DNA from: Streptomyces sp. TLI_053
GTDB taxonomy: Bacteria; Actinomycetota; Actinomycetes; Streptomycetales; Streptomycetaceae
Assembly (NCBI RefSeq): GCF_900105395.1
Contig: NZ_LT629775.1
Span: 7,219,501-7,283,500 of the forward strand
Direction: 5' to 3'
Length of the DNA stretch: 64,000 bases
In this document: positions 39,309 through 47,745 of the stretch, one piece after another
Position numbering within the stretch: the stretch's first letter is position 1
Layout: each line of letters opens with the position of its first letter
The notes under the pieces: generated by a model
Told to the model about the DNA's origin: nothing
Database searches by the model: none
Seen by the model: the letters and a program-made list of their open reading frames with translations, nothing else
Program-made: the position numbers and the translations under genes

Positions 39309-40559
39309 ATGAACCGCCTCGCCGAACCGGCCGCCCCGACCCCTTTCCCGACTCCCTGGGGCGAGCTCGTCCTCACCCGCTTCCCGGAGGATCCGCGCGA
39401 GCGGCTGCGCGCCTGGGACGCCGCCGACGAGTACCTGCTGCGGCACCTGGCCGGCGAGGCCGACTCGGCCGACGGCCGGGCCACCGCACTGGCCGGCCGC
39501 GCCGTCACCGTGCTCGGCGACCGCTGGGGGGCGCTCACCACCGCCCTCACCACCGCGCTCGCCACGGTGCCGGCCGCCGAGGTTGCCGCCGACGGCCCGC
39601 CCGCCGCCGTCACCCAGGTCAGCGACTCGCACCTCGCCCAGCGCGCCACCCTCGCCAACCTCGCCCGGGCCGGCGCCGACCCCGCCGCGACCCGGCTGCT
39701 GACCACGCGCGACACCCCGCCGGAGCGGATCGACGTCCTGCTGGTGCGGGTCCCCAAGAGCCTCGCCCTGCTCGAGGACCAGCTGCACCGGCTCGCCCCG
39801 GCGCTCCACCCGGACACGGTCGTGCTCGGCACCGGCATGGTCACCGAGATCCACACCTCCACCCTGCGGCTCTTCGAACGGATCGTCGGCCCGACCCGCA
39901 CCTCGCTCGCGGTCCGCAAGGCCCGGCTGATCCTCTGCACCCCGGACCGGGCGCTCGACCCCGGCCCCAACCCCTGGCCGCACCGCTACGCCCTGCCCGG
40001 CGACATCGGGGCCGTCTCGGGCCGCACCGTCACCAACCACGCCGGCACCTTCTGCGCCGACCGCCTGGACATCGGCACCCGCTTCCTGCTCGCCCACCTG
40101 CCGACCGCCGCCCCGGGCGCCCGGGTGGTCGACCTCGGCTGCGGCAACGGCGTGGTGGGCACCGCCGCCGCGCTGGCCGCCCCCGGGGCCGAACTGCTCT
40201 TCGTCGACGAGTCGCACCAGGCGGTGGCCTCCGCCGAGGAGACCTTCCGCGCCAACCTCGGCCCGGACGCCCGGGCGGAGTTCCGCACCGCCGACGCGCT
40301 CGCCGACGCGGACGTGCCGGCCGGCTCGGTGGACCTCGTCCTCAACAACCCGCCGTTCCACTCCCACCAGGCCACCACCGACGCCACCGCCTGGCGGATG
40401 TTCACCGGCGCCAAGCGGGCGCTGCGCCCCGGCGGCGAGCTCTGGGTGGTCGGCAACCGCCACCTCGACTACCACGTCAAGCTCCGCCGGCTGTTCGGCA
40501 ACTGCCGGACGGTCGCGGGCAATCCGAAGTTCGTGGTGCTGAAGGCCGTCAAGCGCTGA
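39309..40559 (+). CDS. RsmC/RlmG-like rRNA guanine-N2 methyltransferase
   Basis: 416 residues with two tandem MTase-like halves, as in RsmC and RlmG. The N-terminal half is a degenerate domain that binds RNA; the C-terminal half has the SAM loop VVDLGCGNGVVG and the catalytic NNPPFH (about 347-352), typical for exocyclic-amine methylation of guanine in rRNA. Which rRNA position is modified is not clear. Its end overlaps the convergent gene by 11 bp, within a hairpin. Confidence 0.87.
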   Translation: MNRLAEPAAPTPFPTPWGELVLTRFPEDPRERLRAWDAADEYLLRHLAGEADSADGRATALAGRAVTVLGDRWGALTTALTTALATVPAAEVAADGPPAAVTQVSDSHLAQRATLANLARAGADPAATRLLTTRDTPPERIDVLLVRVPKSLALLEDQLHRLAPALHPDTVVLGTGMVTEIHTSTLRLFERIVGPTRTSLAVRKARLILCTPDRALDPGPNPWPHRYALPGDIGAVSGRTVTNHAGTFCADRLDIGTRFLLAHLPTAAPGARVVDLGCGNGVVGTAAALAAPGAELLFVDESHQAVASAEETFRANLGPDARAEFRTADALADADVPAGSVDLVLNNPPFHSHQATTDATAWRMFTGAKRALRPGGELWVVGNRHLDYHVKLRRLFGNCRTVAGNPKFVVLKAVKR

Positions 40560-41313
40560 CGGCCGCCGCCGTCAGCGGGGCCCAGGCCACCGGCACGTCC
40601 CGCATGACCAGCGCGCAGTCCAGCTCGGCGCTCCCCGGTGGGAAGCGCTCCGGGTCGTCGAAGAAGGACGAGACGGCGGACTCCACCCGGCAGGCCTCCA
40701 GCCGCCAGGCGTCGGTGTGCAGTTCCATGCCGTCCAGCCGCACGCCGCCGTCCCGGGTCGGGGAGAAACCCCGGGAGCCGCACCGGAAGAAGGCGGAGGC
40801 CTCGGCCAGACCGTCGAACAGCCGGCTCGCGGGCAGTTCCGCGGCGAGCTCGACGGCGACCTCGGCCCGGAGGCCGCCGTCCCGGGTCGCGAAGGCGACC
40901 CGCAGCCGGTCGGCGCTCTCGTCCACCGTGAAGTCGGCGCGGCCGTGCTCGCCGGGGAAGATCCGGCCGCCGGCCCAGGCGTTGAGCCGGGAGCCGGTGT
41001 CGCGGCGCGGGATGTAGACGCCGTTCTCGACGCCGTCCGGCCCGTCCCACTCGACGGCGATCCGGTGGGCGGCGTTCTCGCTGCGCAGCCCGAACGGCGC
41101 GGGAGCCCAGGCCGGGCGGACCCGGCCGAGCCGCAGCGGGCAGAGGCCGGCGACGGCGTGGCCGCGCACCAGCTGCGGACGCAGCGGGGCGGGGAGCAGC
41201 CGGGCGGCCGCCTCGGGGGACCAGGCCGGGCCGGGTCGGACCGGGCCTGTTCCCGGGTCCTGTTCCGGCCCCCGGTGCTCCTTGCATGAATGTTCGGTAC
41301 TGCGTATATTCAT
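40549..41313 (-). CDS. DUF2071-like (YqjF) uncharacterised protein
   Basis: 254 residues with a beta-rich pattern resembling DUF2071/COG3361: a start region AARLLPAPLRPQLVRGHAVA, then GVENGVYIPRRDTGSRLNAW, and a long set of beta-strands. It has no known function. The start is uncertain. The only in-frame ATG (41313) lies inside the ArgR operator of argC and would require leaderless or very short-leader initiation; an AAGGAG at about 41276-41281 (minus strand) has no start codon at the right distance. Because it shares the argC promoter region it may also respond to ArgR. Confidence 0.7.
   Translation of the reverse strand: MNIRSTEHSCKEHRGPEQDPGTGPVRPGPAWSPEAAARLLPAPLRPQLVRGHAVAGLCPLRLGRVRPAWAPAPFGLRSENAAHRIAVEWDGPDGVENGVYIPRRDTGSRLNAWAGGRIFPGEHGRADFTVDESADRLRVAFATRDGGLRAEVAVELAAELPASRLFDGLAEASAFFRCGSRGFSPTRDGGVRLDGMELHTDAWRLEACRVESAVSSFFDDPERFPPGSAELDCALVMRDVPVAWAPLTAAAVSA
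40554..40577. terminator. Hairpin at the overlapping stops
   Basis: CGCTGACGGC (40554-40563), loop CGCC, exact complement (40568-40577). It spans the 11-bp overlap of the convergent genes. Confidence 0.65.
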
Positions 41314-41316
41314 GCC
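41282..41316 (+). promoter_or_regulatory. argC promoter overlapping a double ARG box
   Basis: TTGCAT (41282-41287), 17-bp spacer, TATATT (41305-41310): a strong sigma-70-type promoter with the start of transcription about 19 nt before argC. Inverted half-sites GCATGAAT (41284-41291) and ATTCATGC (41308-41315) fit the ARG-box half-site TGAAT/ATTCA. ArgR with arginine would cover the whole promoter. Confidence 0.8.
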
Positions 41317-41335
41317 TCGACGAAGGAGGAACGCC

Positions 41336-42364
41336 ATGGCATTGCGAGTCGCCGTCGCCGGCGCGAGCGGGTACGCGGGCGGTGAGGTGCTGCGCCTGCT
41401 GCTCGGCCACCCGGAGGTCGAGATCGGGGCGCTGACCGGCGGCTCCAACGCGGGCACCGCGCTGGGACTGCTCCAGCCGCACCTGCCGGCCCTGGCCGGC
41501 CGGATCCTCGAGCCCACCACCCCCGAGGTGCTGGCCGACCACGACGTGGTCTTCCTGGCCCTGCCGCACGGGCAGTCCGCCGCCGTGGCCGAGTCGCTCG
41601 GCGAGAACGTCCTGGTCGTCGACTGCGGCGCCGACTTCCGGCTCCGGGCCGCCTCCGACTGGGAGCAGTTCTACGGCTCCGTGCACGCCGGCACCTGGCC
41701 CTACGGCCTGCCCGAGCTGCCCGGTCACCGCGACGCGCTCAAGGGCAGCAACCGGATCGCCGTCCCCGGCTGCTACCCGACGGCAGTCTCGCTGGCGCTC
41801 TTCCCCGCCTACGCGGCCGGCCTCGCCGAGCCCGAGGCGGTGGTGGTCGCCGCCTCCGGCACCTCCGGCGCCGGCAAGGCCGCCAAGACCCACTTGCTCG
41901 GCAGCGAGGTGATGGGCAGCGTCAGCGCCTACGGCGTCGGCGGCGTCCACCGGCACACCCCGGAGATGGCCCAGAACCTCACCCCGCTCGCGGGCGAGCC
42001 GGTCAGCGTCTCCTTCACCCCCACCCTGGTCCCGATGCCGCGCGGCATCCTCGCCACCTGCTCCGCGAAGGCCCGGCCGGGGGTGGGCGCCGAGGAACTG
42101 CGCGCCGCCTACGCCGAGGCGTACGCGGACGAGCCGTTCGTCCACCTGCTCCCCGCCGGGCAGTGGCCGCAGACCAGCAGCGTCTACGGCGCCAACACCG
42201 CGCTGGTGCAGGTCGCCCTGGACGCGGCGGCCGGGCGGATCGTGGCGATCAGCGCGATCGACAACCTGGTCAAGGGCACCGCCGGCGGCGCGGTGCAGAG
42301 CATGAACATCGCCCTCGGTCTGCCCGAGGAGCTCGGCCTTCCCGTGAACGGAGTCGCACCGTGA
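41336..42364 (+). CDS. argC: N-acetyl-gamma-glutamyl-phosphate reductase
   Basis: 342 residues from ATG 41336 with GAAGGAGGA upstream. The NADP loop VAGASGYAGGEVLRLL, the catalytic Cys in AVPGCYPTAV (about 146) and HRHTPEM are intact. It reduces N-acetylglutamyl phosphate to the semialdehyde, step 3 of arginine synthesis. It is the first gene of the arg operon. Confidence 0.97.
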   Translation: MALRVAVAGASGYAGGEVLRLLLGHPEVEIGALTGGSNAGTALGLLQPHLPALAGRILEPTTPEVLADHDVVFLALPHGQSAAVAESLGENVLVVDCGADFRLRAASDWEQFYGSVHAGTWPYGLPELPGHRDALKGSNRIAVPGCYPTAVSLALFPAYAAGLAEPEAVVVAASGTSGAGKAAKTHLLGSEVMGSVSAYGVGGVHRHTPEMAQNLTPLAGEPVSVSFTPTLVPMPRGILATCSAKARPGVGAEELRAAYAEAYADEPFVHLLPAGQWPQTSSVYGANTALVQVALDAAAGRIVAISAIDNLVKGTAGGAVQSMNIALGLPEELGLPVNGVAP

Positions 42365-43533
42365 CCGACCACCAGAACATCGGCGTGACCGCCGCCCGGG
42401 GCTTCCGGGCCGCCGGTGTCACCGCCGGGATCAAGGCCTCCGGCACCCCGGACCTCGCCCTGGTCGTCAACGACGGCCCCTCGCTCGCCGCGGCCGGCGT
42501 CTTCACCTCCAACCGGGTCAAGGCCGCCCCCGTGCTCTGGTCCGAGCAGGTCCTCAAGGGCGGCACCGTCTCCGCCGTCGTCCTCAACTCCGGCGGCGCC
42601 AACGCCTGCACCGGTCCGCTGGGCTTCCAGGACACCCACGCCACCGCCGAGAAGGTCGCCGAGGAGCTGGGGCTGAGCGCCGGCGAGGTCGCCGTCGCCT
42701 CCACCGGCCTGATCGGCGTCCGGCTGCCGATGGACATCCTGCTGCCCGGTGTCGCCACCGCCGCCGCGGCGCTCGACACGGCCGGCGGCGAGGCCGCCGC
42801 GATCGCCATCAAGACCACCGACACCGTCCACAAGACCGCGCAGGTCACCAGCCCGGCGGGCTGGACGGTCGGCGGCATGGCCAAGGGCGCCGGCATGCTC
42901 GCCCCGGGCCTCGCCACCATGCTGGTCGTGCTCACCACCGACGCCGACGCCGACGCGGGCACCCTGGACACCGCGCTGCGCGCCGCCACCCGCACCACCT
43001 TCGACCGGATCGACTCCGACGGCTGCATGTCGACCAACGACACCGTGCTGCTGCTCGCCTCCGGCGCCAGCGGCACCGCCCCGGAGCCGGCCGAGTTCGA
43101 CGAGGCGGTGCGCGCGGTCTGCGCCGACCTCGCCCGGCAGCTGATCGGCGACGCCGAGGGCGCGAGCAAGGACATCCGGATCGACGTCACCGGCGCCGCC
43201 ACCGAGGACGAGGCCGTCGGCGTCGCCCGGGTGATCGGCCGCAACAACCTGCTCAAGTGCGCCATCCACGGTGAGGACCCCAACTGGGGCCGGGTGCTGG
43301 CCGCGATCGGCACCACCGACGCCGCCTTCGACCCGGACCGGCTGGACGTCGCGATCAACGGCGTCTGGGTGTGCCGCGACGGCAGCGTGGGGGAGGACCG
43401 GGACCTGGTCGACATGACCGGGCGCGAGGTCGTGATCACCGCGAACCTCAACGCCGGCGGGGCCGCCGCCACCCTGTGGACCAACGACCTCACCGCCGAC
43501 TACGTGCACGAGAACAGCGCCTACTCCACCTGA
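42361..43533 (+). CDS. argJ: Bifunctional ornithine acetyltransferase / N-acetylglutamate synthase
   Basis: 390 residues. The GTG start overlaps the argC stop (GTGA). The self-cleavage site is in KGAGMLAPGLATML, where the Thr after Ala becomes the N-terminal nucleophile of the beta chain. SGGANACTG and NGVWVCRDG are further family motifs. It recycles the acetyl group from N-acetylornithine to glutamate. Confidence 0.97.
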   Translation: MTDHQNIGVTAARGFRAAGVTAGIKASGTPDLALVVNDGPSLAAAGVFTSNRVKAAPVLWSEQVLKGGTVSAVVLNSGGANACTGPLGFQDTHATAEKVAEELGLSAGEVAVASTGLIGVRLPMDILLPGVATAAAALDTAGGEAAAIAIKTTDTVHKTAQVTSPAGWTVGGMAKGAGMLAPGLATMLVVLTTDADADAGTLDTALRAATRTTFDRIDSDGCMSTNDTVLLLASGASGTAPEPAEFDEAVRAVCADLARQLIGDAEGASKDIRIDVTGAATEDEAVGVARVIGRNNLLKCAIHGEDPNWGRVLAAIGTTDAAFDPDRLDVAINGVWVCRDGSVGEDRDLVDMTGREVVITANLNAGGAAATLWTNDLTADYVHENSAYST

Positions 43534-43595
43534 CGGCGGGCCGGCCCGCCGGCCGACCGTCCGACCGCCGCCACCCGAGCCGGGGGACCAGAACC

Positions 43596-44528
43596 GTGAA
43601 GATCGCACCCAAGGGCGAACAGGCCCGGAACAACACCGCGTTGCCCAAGGCCATGACGCTCGTCGAGGCGCTGCCGTGGCTGGAGCGCTTCCACGGCAAG
43701 ACCGTCGTGATCAAGTTCGGCGGCAACGCCATGGTCGACGACGAGCTCAAGGCCGCCTTCGCCGCGGACGTCGTCTTCCTGCGCTTCGCCGGGCTCCACC
43801 CCGTCGTGGTGCACGGCGGCGGTCCGCAGATCAGCGCCCAGCTCGACCGGCTCGGCCTGGAGTCCTCGTTCACCAACGGCCTGCGGGTCACCACCCCGGA
43901 GACCATGGACGTGGTCCGGATGGTGCTCTCCGGCCAGGTGCAGCGCGAGCTGGTCGGCCTGCTCAACGAGCACGGCCCGTTCGCGGTCGGCATGACCGGC
44001 GAGGACGCCCACACCATGACCGCGGTCAAGCGCTACGCGGTCGTCGACGGCGAGCCGGTCGACATCGGCCTGGTCGGCGACATCGTCAACGTCGAGGCGG
44101 GCGCGGTGAAGGCGCTGATCGCCGACGGCCGGATCCCGGTGGTGTCCTCGATCGCCCGCGGCACCGACGGGCACGTCTACAACATCAACGCCGACACCGC
44201 CGCGGCCGCGCTCGCGGTCGCCCTGGGCGCCGAGATGCTCGTCGTGCTCACCGACGTCGAGGGCCTCTACAAGGACTGGCCGAACTCGGACGACGTGATC
44301 AGCCAGCTGGACGCCGGCGAGCTCGAGGAGCTGCTGCCGGGCCTCGCCTCCGGCATGGTGCCCAAGATGGAGGGCTGCCTGAACGCCGTCCGCTCGGGCG
44401 TCGGCACCGCCCGCGTGCTGGACGGCCGGGTGCCGCACAGCCTGCTGCTGGAGATCTTCACCGACGAGGGCATCGGCACCATGGTCGTGCCCGACGACGA
44501 ACCGACCGTGACCGGGGGACTCGCATGA
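43596..44528 (+). CDS. argB: N-acetylglutamate kinase
   Basis: 310 residues from GTG 43596. VVIKFGGNAM and VVHGGGPQIS form the phosphate-binding and glutamate-binding loops; NINADTAAAALA and LTDVEGLYKDW complete the amino-acid-kinase fold. An N-terminal helix (about 1-28) is present, as in arginine-inhibited hexameric enzymes, so feedback inhibition is likely. It phosphorylates N-acetylglutamate. Confidence 0.97.
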   Translation: MKIAPKGEQARNNTALPKAMTLVEALPWLERFHGKTVVIKFGGNAMVDDELKAAFAADVVFLRFAGLHPVVVHGGGPQISAQLDRLGLESSFTNGLRVTTPETMDVVRMVLSGQVQRELVGLLNEHGPFAVGMTGEDAHTMTAVKRYAVVDGEPVDIGLVGDIVNVEAGAVKALIADGRIPVVSSIARGTDGHVYNINADTAAAALAVALGAEMLVVLTDVEGLYKDWPNSDDVISQLDAGELEELLPGLASGMVPKMEGCLNAVRSGVGTARVLDGRVPHSLLLEIFTDEGIGTMVVPDDEPTVTGGLA

Positions 44529-45733
44529 CTTCCAACGCCCAGCTGACCGAGCGGTGGCAGCACGCCCTCACCGACAACTACGGCACCCCGCGGATCCCGC
44601 TGGTCCGCGGCGAGGGCAGCACCCTCTGGGACGCCGACGGCAAGGCCTACACCGACCTGCTCGGCGGCATCGCGGTCAACGCCCTCGGCACCGCCCACCC
44701 GGCCGTGGTCGAGGCCGTGAGCCGGCAGATCGCCACCCTCGGCCACATCTCCAACCTGTTCCTGGCCGAGCCCACCGTCGCCCTCGCCGAACGGCTGCTG
44801 GAGCTCGACGGGCGCCCCGGGCGGGTGTTCTTCTGCAACTCCGGCGCCGAGGCCAACGAGGCCGCCTTCAAGATCTCCCGCCGGACCGGCCGCACCCACC
44901 TGGTCGCCCTGGAGGGCGCCTTCCACGGCCGCACCATGGGCGCCCTCGCGCTCACCGGCCAGCCCGCCAAGCAGGAGCCGTTCCGCCCGCTGCCCGGTGA
45001 CGTCACCCACGTCCCGTTCGGCGACGTGGAGGCGCTGCGCGCCGCCGTCACCACCGACACCGCCGCCGTCTTCCTGGAGCCGGTCCAGGGCGAGAACGGC
45101 GCCGTCCCGCTGCCCGACGGCTATCTGCGGGCCGCCCGCGAGATCACCCGTGCCACCGGCACCCTGCTCGTCCTCGACGAGATCCAGACCGGCGTCGGCC
45201 GCACCGGCCACTGGTTCGCCCACCAGGCCTTCGACGGGGTCGAGCCGGACGTCGTCACGCTCGCCAAGGCGCTCGGCGGCGGACTGCCGATCGGGGCCGT
45301 GCTCGCCTTCGGCGAGGCCGCCGACCTGCTCACCCCGGGCCAGCACGGCACCACCTTCGGCGGCAACCCGGTGGTCGCGGCGGCCGCGCTCGCGGTGCTG
45401 GACACCATCGAGGCCGACGGACTGCTGGAGCACGCCCGCAAGATCGGCGAGCGGCTGCGGCACGGCGTGGAGGCGATCGACGACCCGCTGGTCTCGCACG
45501 TGCGCGGCGCCGGACTGCTGCTCGGCATCGTGCTCACCGCCCCCGTCTCCGCGAAGGTGCAGGCGGGGCTCCAGGAGGCCGGCTTCCTGGTGAACGCCGC
45601 GGTGCCGGACGCGGTGCGGCTGGCTCCGCCGCTGGTGCTCACCGAGCAGGAGGCGGACGCCTTCCTCGCCGCGCTGCCGGACGTCCTGCGGGCGGCGCGG
45701 GCGGACGCCCCGGACAGTGCGGACCGAGCGTAG
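44525..45733 (+). CDS. argD: N-acetylornithine aminotransferase
   Basis: 402 residues; its ATG overlaps the argB stop codon. It is a class III PLP aminotransferase: FFCNSGAEANEAAFKI, VLDEIQTGVGRTG with the cofactor Asp, and the PLP Lys in TLAKALGGGLPIG. It converts the semialdehyde to N-acetylornithine using glutamate. Confidence 0.97.
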   Translation: MTSNAQLTERWQHALTDNYGTPRIPLVRGEGSTLWDADGKAYTDLLGGIAVNALGTAHPAVVEAVSRQIATLGHISNLFLAEPTVALAERLLELDGRPGRVFFCNSGAEANEAAFKISRRTGRTHLVALEGAFHGRTMGALALTGQPAKQEPFRPLPGDVTHVPFGDVEALRAAVTTDTAAVFLEPVQGENGAVPLPDGYLRAAREITRATGTLLVLDEIQTGVGRTGHWFAHQAFDGVEPDVVTLAKALGGGLPIGAVLAFGEAADLLTPGQHGTTFGGNPVVAAAALAVLDTIEADGLLEHARKIGERLRHGVEAIDDPLVSHVRGAGLLLGIVLTAPVSAKVQAGLQEAGFLVNAAVPDAVRLAPPLVLTEQEADAFLAALPDVLRAARADAPDSADRA

Positions 45734-45750
45734 TCCGGGAGAATCATCAC

Positions 45751-46299
45751 ATGACCGTTCCCCACTCCGGCCAGCCCGCCGCCGGCCCGACGCCGCAGGT
45801 CCCGCAGACCCGCACCGCGCGCCACCGGCGGATCGTGGACCTGCTCACCCGCCAGCCCGTGCGCTCCCAGAGCCAGCTCGCCAAGCTGCTCGCCGACGAC
45901 GGACTGGTGGTCACCCAGGCCACCCTCTCCCGGGACCTGGACGAGCTGGGCGCGGTGAAGATCCGCAACCGGGACGGCGCGCTCATCTACGCCGTCCCGG
46001 CCGAGGGCGGCGACCGCACCCCGCGCGCGCCGATGGGGGAGTCCGCCACCGAGGGCCGGATGGCCCGGCTGGCCGGCGAGCTGATGGTCTCCGCGACCGC
46101 CTCCGGCAACCTGGTGGTGCTGCGCACCCCGCCCGGCGCGGCGCAGTTCCTGGCCTCGGCGATCGACCAGGCCGAGGTGTTCGAGATCATCGGCACCATC
46201 GCCGGCGACGACACGGTGCTGCTGATCAGCCGCGACCCGGCCGGCGGCCAGGCCCTCGCCGACCACCTCATGCAGCTCGCCCAGGCCAAGGTGCAGTAG
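45751..46299 (+). CDS. argR: Arginine repressor
   Basis: 182 residues. The N-terminal winged helix (about 22-90) contains RRIVDLLTRQPVRSQSQLAK and the recognition helix in TQATLSRDLDELGAVK; the C-terminal domain (about 110-180) with ASAIDQAEVFEIIGTIAGDD makes the hexamer and binds arginine at the GDD motif. It represses arg promoters such as 41282-41316 and 46385-46418. It ends the argCJBDR operon and therefore controls its own synthesis. Confidence 0.97.
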   Translation: MTVPHSGQPAAGPTPQVPQTRTARHRRIVDLLTRQPVRSQSQLAKLLADDGLVVTQATLSRDLDELGAVKIRNRDGALIYAVPAEGGDRTPRAPMGESATEGRMARLAGELMVSATASGNLVVLRTPPGAAQFLASAIDQAEVFEIIGTIAGDDTVLLISRDPAGGQALADHLMQLAQAKVQ

Positions 46300-46326
46300 C
46301 CCCGCCGCGCAGTCACCGCACCACCC

Positions 46327-46352
46327 GCGGGCCCGGTTTCGACCGGGCCCGC
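46327..46352 (+). terminator. argCJBDR terminator with UUCG loop
   Basis: GCGGGCCCGGT (46327-46337), tetraloop TTCG, exact complement (46342-46352). Confidence 0.75.
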
Positions 46353-46384
46353 AGGCGTATCCGGAACCGGCCCCGCCCCGGGTT

Positions 46385-46418
46385 TTGAGTTTCATACGGA
46401 GTAGTGCATACTTATGCC
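46385..46418 (+). promoter_or_regulatory. argG promoter with ARG box
   Basis: TTGAGT (46385-46390), 16-bp spacer, CATACT (46407-46412). The overlapping segment TTTCATACGGAGTAGTGCAT, followed by ACTTATGCC, has two imperfect ARG-box-like halves and shares TATGCCT/CATGCCT with the argC site. ArgR control of argGH is inference. Confidence 0.65.
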
Positions 46419-46460
46419 TATCGCCGTAAGCCTGTTCGCACAGTTGTGAAGGAGAAAGCC

Positions 46461-47654
46461 GTGACCGAGCGCGTCGTACTCGCCTACTCGGGCGGTCTGG
46501 ACACGTCCGTCTGCATCGGCTGGATCGCCGAGGAGACCGGCGCCGAGGTCATCGCCGTCGCCGTCGACGTCGGCCAGGGCGGCGAGGACCTGGACGTCAT
46601 CCGCCAGCGGGCCCTGGACTGCGGCGCCGTCGAGGCCGAGGTCGCCGACGCCCGCGACGAGTTCGCCGACGAGTACTGCCTCCCGGCCGTCAAGGCCAAC
46701 GCCCTCTACCAGGGCCAGTACCCGCTGGTGTCCGCCCTCTCCCGGCCGGTCATCGTCAAGCACCTGGTGGCCGCCGCCCAGAAGCACGGCGCCACCACCG
46801 TCGCCCACGGCTGCACCGGCAAGGGCAACGACCAGGTCCGCTTCGAGGTCGGCATCAACTCGCTGGCCCCGGGCCTCAAGTGCATCGCCCCGGTCCGCGA
46901 CTACGCGATGACCCGGGACAAGGCGATCGCCTTCGCCGAGGCCAAGGGCCTGCCGATCGCCACCACCAAGAAGTCCCCGTACTCGATCGACCAGAACGTC
47001 TTCGGCCGGGCCGTCGAGACCGGCTTCCTCGAGGACATCTGGAACGCCCCGATCGAGGACGTCTACGAGTACACCCAGAACCCCGCCACCGCCCGCGAGG
47101 CCGACGAGGTGGTCATCACCTTCGACGCCGGCGTCCCGGTCGCGATCGACGGCCGCAAGGTCACCGTCCTCCAGGCGATCGAGGAGCTCAACAAGCGCGC
47201 CGGCGCCCAGGGCGTCGGCCGGCTCGACATGGTCGAGGACCGCCTCGTCGGCATCAAGTCCCGGGAGATCTACGAGGCCCCCGGCGCGATCGCCCTGATC
47301 ACCGCCCACCAGGCGCTGGAGAACGTCACCGTCGAGCGCGAACTCGCCCGCTACAAGCGGCAGGTCGAGCAGCGCTGGGCCGAACTGGTCTACGACGGCC
47401 TGTGGTTCTCCCCGCTCAAGCGCGCCCTCGACGGGTTCGTGAACGAGGCCAACCAGCACGTCTCCGGCGACATCCGGATCGTCCTGCACGGCGGCCGGGC
47501 CGTCGTCAACGGCCGCAAGTCCGACCAGTCGCTGTACGACTTCAACCTCGCCACCTACGACACCGGCGACACCTTCGACCAGTCGATGTCCAAGGGCTTC
47601 ATCGAGATCTTCGGCCTCTCCTCGAAGATCGCCGCCCGGCGCGACCTGGGCTGA
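46461..47654 (+). CDS. argG: Argininosuccinate synthase
   Basis: 397 residues from GTG 46461 with GAAGGAG upstream. The PP-loop VVLAYSGGLDTS, citrulline/aspartate residues in GKGNDQVRFE and KSPYSIDQN are intact. It joins citrulline and aspartate with ATP. In S. coelicolor argG is, as I recall, far from the other arg genes; here it sits between argR and argH. Confidence 0.97.
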   Translation: MTERVVLAYSGGLDTSVCIGWIAEETGAEVIAVAVDVGQGGEDLDVIRQRALDCGAVEAEVADARDEFADEYCLPAVKANALYQGQYPLVSALSRPVIVKHLVAAAQKHGATTVAHGCTGKGNDQVRFEVGINSLAPGLKCIAPVRDYAMTRDKAIAFAEAKGLPIATTKKSPYSIDQNVFGRAVETGFLEDIWNAPIEDVYEYTQNPATAREADEVVITFDAGVPVAIDGRKVTVLQAIEELNKRAGAQGVGRLDMVEDRLVGIKSREIYEAPGAIALITAHQALENVTVERELARYKRQVEQRWAELVYDGLWFSPLKRALDGFVNEANQHVSGDIRIVLHGGRAVVNGRKSDQSLYDFNLATYDTGDTFDQSMSKGFIEIFGLSSKIAARRDLG

Positions 47655-47745
47655 GCCGCCCCGGACCCGGCCGCGCCCCGCTCCCGCGGGGCCGGCCGGG
47701 ACCACCCCCGACCCCCCCTTCCCGCACGTTCGCAAGGAGCCAGTG

